The notes under the pieces: generated by a model | Databases searched by the model: none | What the model saw: only the letters and a program-made list of their open reading frames with translations | Told to the model about the DNA's origin: nothing | Source of the DNA: Lachnospiraceae bacterium | Lineage (GTDB): Bacteria > Bacillota > Clostridia > Lachnospirales > Lachnospiraceae | Assembly (NCBI GenBank): GCA_017432565.1 | Contig: JAFRIW010000005.1 | Span: 1 to 64,000 of the forward strand | Reading direction: 5' to 3' | DNA length: 64,000 nucleotides | Made by a program: the position numbers and the translations under genes | Shown here: positions 59,058 through 64,000 of the stretch, piece after piece | Layout of the letters: each line of letters begins with the position of its first letter | Numbering within the stretch: the stretch's first letter is position 1

Positions 59058-61583
59058 TCAGGCCTGAACAGGGATCCGCACTGTCTGCGCTTCGAGGCCT
59101 TCCGCCTGTACATGCAGAACCGCTTCGCCTGCCTCATACCCGGCCCGCACGATGGCCAGTGCGCGGCCGCGGTAGGCATCGAAGGTCCCTGTCGTATAAT
59201 TCTGTGCCGTGATCGGATTGCCGCTTCCGAAGCCCTTCAGCTCACCGGCGCCTTCCACGCAGGCCTTTAATGTGATGCTGCAGTCCGGAACCACCTGGCC
59301 GTTTTCGTCCTGAATTTCCGCGCGGACATAGCAGAGTGCATGTCCGTCGGCCGGAAGAGCTTCTCTCTCCGGAATCAGAACCAGCTTCTTCGCTTCGCCG
59401 ACAGTCCTCAGCACATCTCTGGACACTTCCTTTCCGCCGATGCGGCCGACTGCGATCACCTCGCCCGGCTCATAGACGGTCTCGAACAGGAAACTGTCCG
59501 GCAGCGCGGGCATATCCGCCACGAGTGCCTCGCCCGCCTTCAGAACGCCGGCGGATTTTCCGTTCACAAACAACTCGACCTCTTCCGCCTTGGAGAAGAC
59601 CGCAACATTGACTTTCTGTCCTTCCTTTCCGGTCCAGTTCCAGTTCTTCTGTACGCCGGTAAAGCCCCACTTGCTGATCAGCTCTCCCTTGCCGTAGACA
59701 GCCGGATCATAGGAAAAAACATAAGTCTCGCCGCTACCCCAGACAACGCGCCGATATGCGCCCTGCGGAAGCAGTGTGCCTGTGATGTCGTAATCTGCAT
59801 CATTCGCGAGTCTCCACGGGAACGTGGAGGTGTGGCTCATCAGTGCAAAAGGTCCCATGGCAAAGGACGGATCATCCTTCTCCAGGAAGACGGATTTTCC
59901 AATGCCGGCCTCGCCGATGTAGTCATAAGCGGTCCAGGTGAAATCGCCGATGACATAGTCGGTCGCTTCCACCATCGGCCACTGAATGCCGATCTCGTTC
60001 GGATAATTCTCGGAACCCAGAATCACGCGGTCCGGGAACATCTCATGGCTCTTGGGATATTTATTCTCCATGTAGTTGTAGCCCACGATATCCAGGCCGT
60101 TGGTAAAGCACTCGGTCATGGATTCCCAGCTGGTGTCTCCCTTCCTGCCGATATCGGCGTTCTGGATACCGCCCGAGAGAGTCTCCTTCATTCCCTGGAT
60201 TCCTTCCGCCATCAGTTCGTCGTCCAGGCCGCTCCAGAAGGAACAGATGCCGTTGGAGACCGGACGGCTCGGATCCAGCGCCTTCGCGAAGCGCGCAAGG
60301 CGCGTTGCCAGCGTGTAACCGTTGCCCAGGCCGCCGCGCTCCGGAATTTCATTGCCGGTGGACCAGATGATGACGCTCGGATGGATCCGGTCGCGCCGCA
60401 TGAAAGCGGAGAGATCCTTCTCCCAGTCCGCCTCAAAGAACATGTTGTAATCGCCGGGCTGCTTGCAGATCGCCCAGGCATCGAACGCCTCGTCAAAAAC
60501 ATACATGCCGAGCCGGTCCGCCGCTTCGATCAGCGCCGCGGAAGGCGGATTGTGTGTCGTCCGCACCGCATTGAAGCCGCTCTCCTTCAGATGGGACAGC
60601 TTGCGGTACTCTGCGTCATACTGGGAAACAGCACCCAGGATGCCGTTATCATGATGCAGGCAGCCGCCCTTCAGCTTCACGGTCTTTCCGTTGATCTGCA
60701 GGCCGCGCTTTGCGTCCGCTGTGATGCTTCTGACACCGAACAGCGCACTGTCCGTATCCGTGAGCCCGTCCTCCGGCACATGATGGGTCCGGAAGATGCC
60801 GGTGTCCGTCACACTGGCCGTGACGCGGTACAGTTCCGGGGTCTGTGCGCTCCAGAGTTTCGGATCGTCCAGCATCATGGTCATGTATGCCGTCTCCTCC
60901 GCCATCGGATTGACCTGGACCCGCGTCTTTCTGCGCAGCACCTCGCGGCCGCTCTCCTCCTCCGTGAAGATCAGCTCCACCTCGGCAATGCGGTTGTCCG
61001 GCGTCTCGTTGGCAAGATCAATCTGCGCGCACAGGATTGCGGTCTCCGCTTTCCCGTCTGCAAGGCCGATCAGGTCCTTCGTATAGACAAAAATACCGTC
61101 CTTCTTCAGATGAAGCTTCGGCGTGTGCACCAGCTCCATGCTCCGGAAGATACCGGCGCCCGAATACCATCTGGAATTGGGCTGCATACTCGGATTGACC
61201 GTTATGGTCACTCTGTTCTCGCGGCCGAAAAAGACGTAAGGAGTGATGTCCGCGGCAAACGGAGCATAGCCGTAATGCTGCAGCATCACCTTGCAGCCGT
61301 TCACTTCCACCGTGGCATTCATCATGACGCCGTCAAAATAAAGAAAAACCTTGTCGTTCTCCCATTCTGCCGGAATCATGACCATTTTGTTGTAGTGTGC
61401 TGTCGCTTCCGTGAAATAGCCGCTCGCAGGACCCGCCGGCGCGTCTTCTCTCACTTCGCTTTCGATCATGTAATCGTGCGGAAGGTTCACGACCTTTTCC
61501 GTCCCTGTCCCGCGGATCATTGACATGCCGTCCAGCAGTCCGTGTCCGAATTGCCATTCCCTGTCCAGATTGATGTTTCTCAT
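59058..61583 (-). CDS. Glycoside hydrolase family 2 (beta-galactosidase-like)
   Basis: This 841-residue cytoplasmic GH2 enzyme has an N-terminal sugar-binding domain (NLDREWQFGHGLLDGMSMIR), then an immunoglobulin-like domain and a TIM barrel. The acid/base Glu is in WSTGNEIPERGG (about residue 415) and the likely nucleophile is in LGSENYPNEIG (about 525). C-terminal beta domains include YVRAEIQDENGQVVPD. It may be a beta-galactosidase or related exo-enzyme. I use ATG 61583 (AGGAAAGGAAG upstream); ATG 61643, overlapping the previous stop, is an alternative adding 20 Gln-rich residues. Confidence 0.9.
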   Translation of the reverse strand: MRNINLDREWQFGHGLLDGMSMIRGTGTEKVVNLPHDYMIESEVREDAPAGPASGYFTEATAHYNKMVMIPAEWENDKVFLYFDGVMMNATVEVNGCKVMLQHYGYAPFAADITPYVFFGRENRVTITVNPSMQPNSRWYSGAGIFRSMELVHTPKLHLKKDGIFVYTKDLIGLADGKAETAILCAQIDLANETPDNRIAEVELIFTEEESGREVLRRKTRVQVNPMAEETAYMTMMLDDPKLWSAQTPELYRVTASVTDTGIFRTHHVPEDGLTDTDSALFGVRSITADAKRGLQINGKTVKLKGGCLHHDNGILGAVSQYDAEYRKLSHLKESGFNAVRTTHNPPSAALIEAADRLGMYVFDEAFDAWAICKQPGDYNMFFEADWEKDLSAFMRRDRIHPSVIIWSTGNEIPERGGLGNGYTLATRLARFAKALDPSRPVSNGICSFWSGLDDELMAEGIQGMKETLSGGIQNADIGRKGDTSWESMTECFTNGLDIVGYNYMENKYPKSHEMFPDRVILGSENYPNEIGIQWPMVEATDYVIGDFTWTAYDYIGEAGIGKSVFLEKDDPSFAMGPFALMSHTSTFPWRLANDADYDITGTLLPQGAYRRVVWGSGETYVFSYDPAVYGKGELISKWGFTGVQKNWNWTGKEGQKVNVAVFSKAEEVELFVNGKSAGVLKAGEALVADMPALPDSFLFETVYEPGEVIAVGRIGGKEVSRDVLRTVGEAKKLVLIPEREALPADGHALCYVRAEIQDENGQVVPDCSITLKACVEGAGELKGFGSGNPITAQNYTTGTFDAYRGRALAIVRAGYEAGEAVLHVQAEGLEAQTVRIPVQA

Positions 61584-61639
61584 TTTGTTCTTCCTTTCCT
61601 GTTGCTGTTTTTGCTGGGTTCTGTCCGCCTGCTGAATTA

Positions 61640-62443
61640 TCATTTCCCGCTGAATGGCAGATAATCTTCCTCTGCTGCACCGGGGCAGACCGCCACCACA
61701 CCGGAGGATTCCCGGAAGGTCAGCGGTTTCCCGTCATAATCTGTCACCGTGGCGCCGGCTTCCTGTGCGATCAGCGCGCCCGCCGCGAAGTCCCACAGCT
61801 GAATCAGCGGCTCCGCGTAGACACCGGCGGCTCCGCAGGCCACCATACACAGATCATAGGCTGCGCTGCCGGAGCGGCGCACGTCGATGCAGCGCTGCTG
61901 ATAATACATGGCTGTGTCGAACGCCTTCTGCACGATCTCCCGCTCGTAGTATGCGGACGTCCCGAAGACGGCCAGGTTTTCCCCGAGCGGGTCCCGGGAT
62001 GCGTGAATCGGTTCGCCGTTTTTCCGGGCGCCGCACCCCTTCACTGCAGTAAAAAGCTCTCCGCTTACCGGAACGTAGATGACCCCTAGATACGGCGTGC
62101 CCTTCCGCAGCATTCCGATGGAGATGCAGCTCGGGAACCATCCCCTCATAAAGTTGGATGTGCCGTCGATCGGGTCGATCACAAACACATCGCCCTGTGC
62201 CAGAATTTCTTCGTGATGCTCCTTCTCTTCCTCAGCGAAGAAAGCTGCGCCGGGATGAAGCTTTTTCAGCTCACCGATCAGAAATTCCTGAACCTTCCGG
62301 TCATACTCAGTCACAAAATTCTTGTGTCCCGCTTTGCTGATGATCTCGGAGCGGTTTAAGTGCGCGTGCACCATAATCTCACCGGCCTGCCGGATGATAT
62401 TCTCAATCCCGCTGAGGAGTTCGGAAGTTTCCCTGTCCTTCAT
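61640..62443 (-). CDS. Inositol monophosphatase family protein
   Basis: This 267-residue phosphatase of the SuhB/IMPase family has metal ligands and signatures in FFAEEEKEHHEEI, VIDPIDGTSNFMRG (about 89-102) and LWDFAAGALIAQEAG (about 220-234). It removes phosphate from inositol phosphate or a related sugar phosphate. I start at ATG 62443 because the longer frame upstream would overlap the GH30 gene; AAAGGA lies a short way upstream. Its place between two glycosidases suggests a sugar phosphate substrate, though this is context only. Confidence 0.88.
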   Translation of the reverse strand: MKDRETSELLSGIENIIRQAGEIMVHAHLNRSEIISKAGHKNFVTEYDRKVQEFLIGELKKLHPGAAFFAEEEKEHHEEILAQGDVFVIDPIDGTSNFMRGWFPSCISIGMLRKGTPYLGVIYVPVSGELFTAVKGCGARKNGEPIHASRDPLGENLAVFGTSAYYEREIVQKAFDTAMYYQQRCIDVRRSGSAAYDLCMVACGAAGVYAEPLIQLWDFAAGALIAQEAGATVTDYDGKPLTFRESSGVVAVCPGAAEEDYLPFSGK

Positions 62444-62472
62444 ATTTTGCCTGATAATCCTTTCCTGCTTTC

Positions 62473-63807
62473 TCAGATGGTCAGCACCGCGATGGCATGT
62501 CCCGGCAGCTGCAGCGGAATGCGCTTTCCTGCTGCCCTGCACTGGATCTTCCTGCTCCGGCTGCTCCGGTTCAGGAGCACCAGCACAATCGCACCGTCCG
62601 GATTGATAAAGGCGGCGTTCTCGATCTCTTCCGTGTAGACGCTGGTCTCGACGCGCACAGCGCCCGGCTCCACCGCGCGGCTGATCATACCGATATATTC
62701 AAAAGAGAGGTGCCGCTCGTACGTTTTGTTCTCCGGGTCACAGAGAATCGGCGCGTCGCAGTAATTCTCCACATGGTTGGGGCCGCCCTGCATGTCCAGA
62801 ACGATATTCCAGTCGTAGAAAATATTCAGTCCCCCTCTTAAATCTCCGATCATATCATGCGCGTACTTCTCGGCGTCCGCAAGTGCAGTTTTCGCTTTTT
62901 TGTCTCCAAATCCGACACATCCTTCAGAGAAGACCAGCAGCTTTTCCGGGTAGAGGTTGTGTATAATCCGGACCGCGTCGAAGTGGTCGCCGGAGTACCA
63001 GTGGAAGGCAATGCCGGAGACGTCCGGCCCTGCTCCGCTCTTTAAGATGCTGCCGGCGCGCTCCACGACCCGCTCCTTGTTGTGATCCCAGATACAGATC
63101 CGGATCTCTTCCAGCCCGTACTGTTTAAAGGCCGGTGCCAGCGCCGTCTCAATATACTCCGCTTCGTCCGCGGCGGAATACAGGCTGCTGTCCCAGATCT
63201 GCCAGGCGTTCGGTTCATTCTGCGGAGTGACCGCATAAATCACAAAGCCCAGTTTCTGCATTTCCAGAATGTAATGGCAGACATAATCCGCCCAGTCCCG
63301 GTAGCGCTCCTTTAGAAGACGCCCGCCGATGCGGCTCTTAATGTCCTTCATGGAAGCCAGCGGCGACCAGGGGCACAGCAGAATCGGTACGGGCTTCCCG
63401 AGAATTTCGCCGATCCGCTTCAGGTACTTATTGATCCGCTTCTGTTCTTTCGTAAAGCGGAAAACGTTGTCCGCGCTGCCCGCCTTCCAGTCCTTTGCCG
63501 CCGCGTACATCCGGACGGAGAAATCACAGCTGTCCAGGTGAACCCGCACGGTGTTGTAGCCGATCCCCTCCGGGCCGAAATACGCCTGCAGGATCTCCTC
63601 CTGCTGCTTCTTCGGCATCTGTTCCAGCACGGAGCAGGAGGCGTCCGTGAGCGCGCCGCCGAATCCCAGAACCGTCTGGTCCGTCACCTCCGGGTAGATG
63701 TTCAGAACCTGCAGCTCATATTTATCCTCATCCTTGTATTCGCGGATCTGCCGCGACTCGCAGACAAATTTTCCGTCTGCTGCTTTTCCGATCAGAAACT
63801 CTGCCAT
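62473..63807 (-). CDS. Glycoside hydrolase family 30
   Basis: This 444-residue GH30 enzyme has no signal peptide, so it is probably cytoplasmic. The N-terminal side beta-strands and TVLGFGGALTDASCSVLEQM open the barrel. Acid/base Glu is in AVTPQNEPNAWQIW (about 197) and the nucleophile Glu in KLLVFSEGCVGFG (about 292). Family members act on beta-glucosides, beta-1,6-glucans, beta-xylosides or glucosylceramide. ATG 63807 is preferred (GGAGG five bases upstream) over ATG 63819. It follows the GH5-like gene at the window edge by about 40 bp. Confidence 0.92.
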   Translation of the reverse strand: MAEFLIGKAADGKFVCESRQIREYKDEDKYELQVLNIYPEVTDQTVLGFGGALTDASCSVLEQMPKKQQEEILQAYFGPEGIGYNTVRVHLDSCDFSVRMYAAAKDWKAGSADNVFRFTKEQKRINKYLKRIGEILGKPVPILLCPWSPLASMKDIKSRIGGRLLKERYRDWADYVCHYILEMQKLGFVIYAVTPQNEPNAWQIWDSSLYSAADEAEYIETALAPAFKQYGLEEIRICIWDHNKERVVERAGSILKSGAGPDVSGIAFHWYSGDHFDAVRIIHNLYPEKLLVFSEGCVGFGDKKAKTALADAEKYAHDMIGDLRGGLNIFYDWNIVLDMQGGPNHVENYCDAPILCDPENKTYERHLSFEYIGMISRAVEPGAVRVETSVYTEEIENAAFINPDGAIVLVLLNRSSRSRKIQCRAAGKRIPLQLPGHAIAVLTI

Positions 63808-63846
63808 GACATCCTCCATTCTCAGCCGGGCCCGGCCCGCGCCGGT

Positions 63847-64000
63847 TCAGATCTCCTTTTCAAACCAGCCGAAATCTGCACAGCGTCCCAGGTCCCAGGC
63901 ATCCCAGCCGACCCAGGAATCGCCATTGACCGTATCGATCAAAAGCTTGTAACTCCAGTAAAAATAGCCGCATCCTTCGTCCCACGCCGCCTTCTGTGCG
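63847..64000 (-). CDS. C-terminal end of a GH5-like glycosidase (partial)
   Basis: Only the last 51 codons are inside the window. They read GYFYWSYKLLIDTVNGDSWV, then GWDAWDLGRCADFGWFEKEI and a stop at 63847. The Y-F-Y-W-S-Y-K segment followed by W and a G-W-F end resembles the C-terminus of exo-beta-glucanase/beta-glucosidase type GH5 enzymes. The start and catalytic residues are outside the window, so the family call is tentative. It is the upstream member of the GH30-IMPase-GH2-MATE cluster. Confidence 0.6.
   Translation of the reverse strand, partial: AQKAAWDEGCGYFYWSYKLLIDTVNGDSWVGWDAWDLGRCADFGWFEKEI

Overview
The window looks like chromosomal DNA of a GC-rich, anaerobic, butyrate-forming member of the Clostridia, most likely Lachnospiraceae or a close relative. 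The evidence is strong Shine-Dalgarno sites, canonical sigma-A promoters, a SipW-type signal peptidase with its exported substrates, a LytS/YesN sugar sensor system, a long-form hibernation factor, and a complete thl-crt-hbd-bcd-etfB-etfA operon. The species call is inference. Coding density is high, no gene-free stretch exceeds about 300 bp, and most genes are on the minus strand. I saw no prophage, insertion sequence or CRISPR array.

Layout. 1-6.8 kb: a palindromic repeat closing a DMT transporter gene, rdgB, a membrane-fused glycerophosphodiesterase, a THUMP RNA methyltransferase, tRNA-Arg(ACG), a lipoprotein and a free-methionine sulfoxide reductase coupled to a GH94 phosphorylase. 9.3-12.3 kb: a divergent LacI regulator with paired operators, tRNA-Leu, a LOG-family gene and a cysteine-synthase-like gene. 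12.4-21.7 kb: a STAS/anti-sigma-like pair, an Fe-alcohol dehydrogenase, a tightly overlapping five-gene accessory operon (acetyltransferases, a phosphatase, a nuclease-fold protein), two short genes sharing a distinctive promoter, and a DUF1801 relic. 21.8-22.4 kb: six tRNAs in one transcript. 22.5-24.9 kb: thiolase coupled to mtnA.

24.9-33.5 kb is a surface operon. A SipW-type signal peptidase is followed by a TasA/camelysin-like substrate, a protein that looks like two exported proteins fused together, and an 1844-residue VWA adhesin-like protein ending in an ALK-like glycine-rich domain. 33.5-39.6 kb is the butyrate operon, followed upstream by hpf, an SH3b-NlpC/P60 wall hydrolase, a possible C39-fold protease, Nudix, acylphosphatase, GDPD, an MFS transporter and a zinc phospholipase C-like gene.

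46.5-57.6 kb is a monosaccharide (probably xylose) module: xylB, a membrane-anchored XylFII-like sensor, a LytS-type kinase, a YesN-type regulator, a second binding lipoprotein, and then a separately promoted ChvE-type binding protein with its two-subunit ABC transporter. 57.6-64 kb holds a MATE exporter and a glycan-degradation cluster (GH2, an inositol-monophosphatase-like gene, GH30 and the end of a GH5-like gene).

The least expected signals are regulatory. Two unrelated short genes share a TGTGAC-N5-TGTGAC direct repeat at the same distance from an extended -10 element. At three places the -35 of a good sigma-A promoter lies inside the terminator hairpin of the preceding gene.
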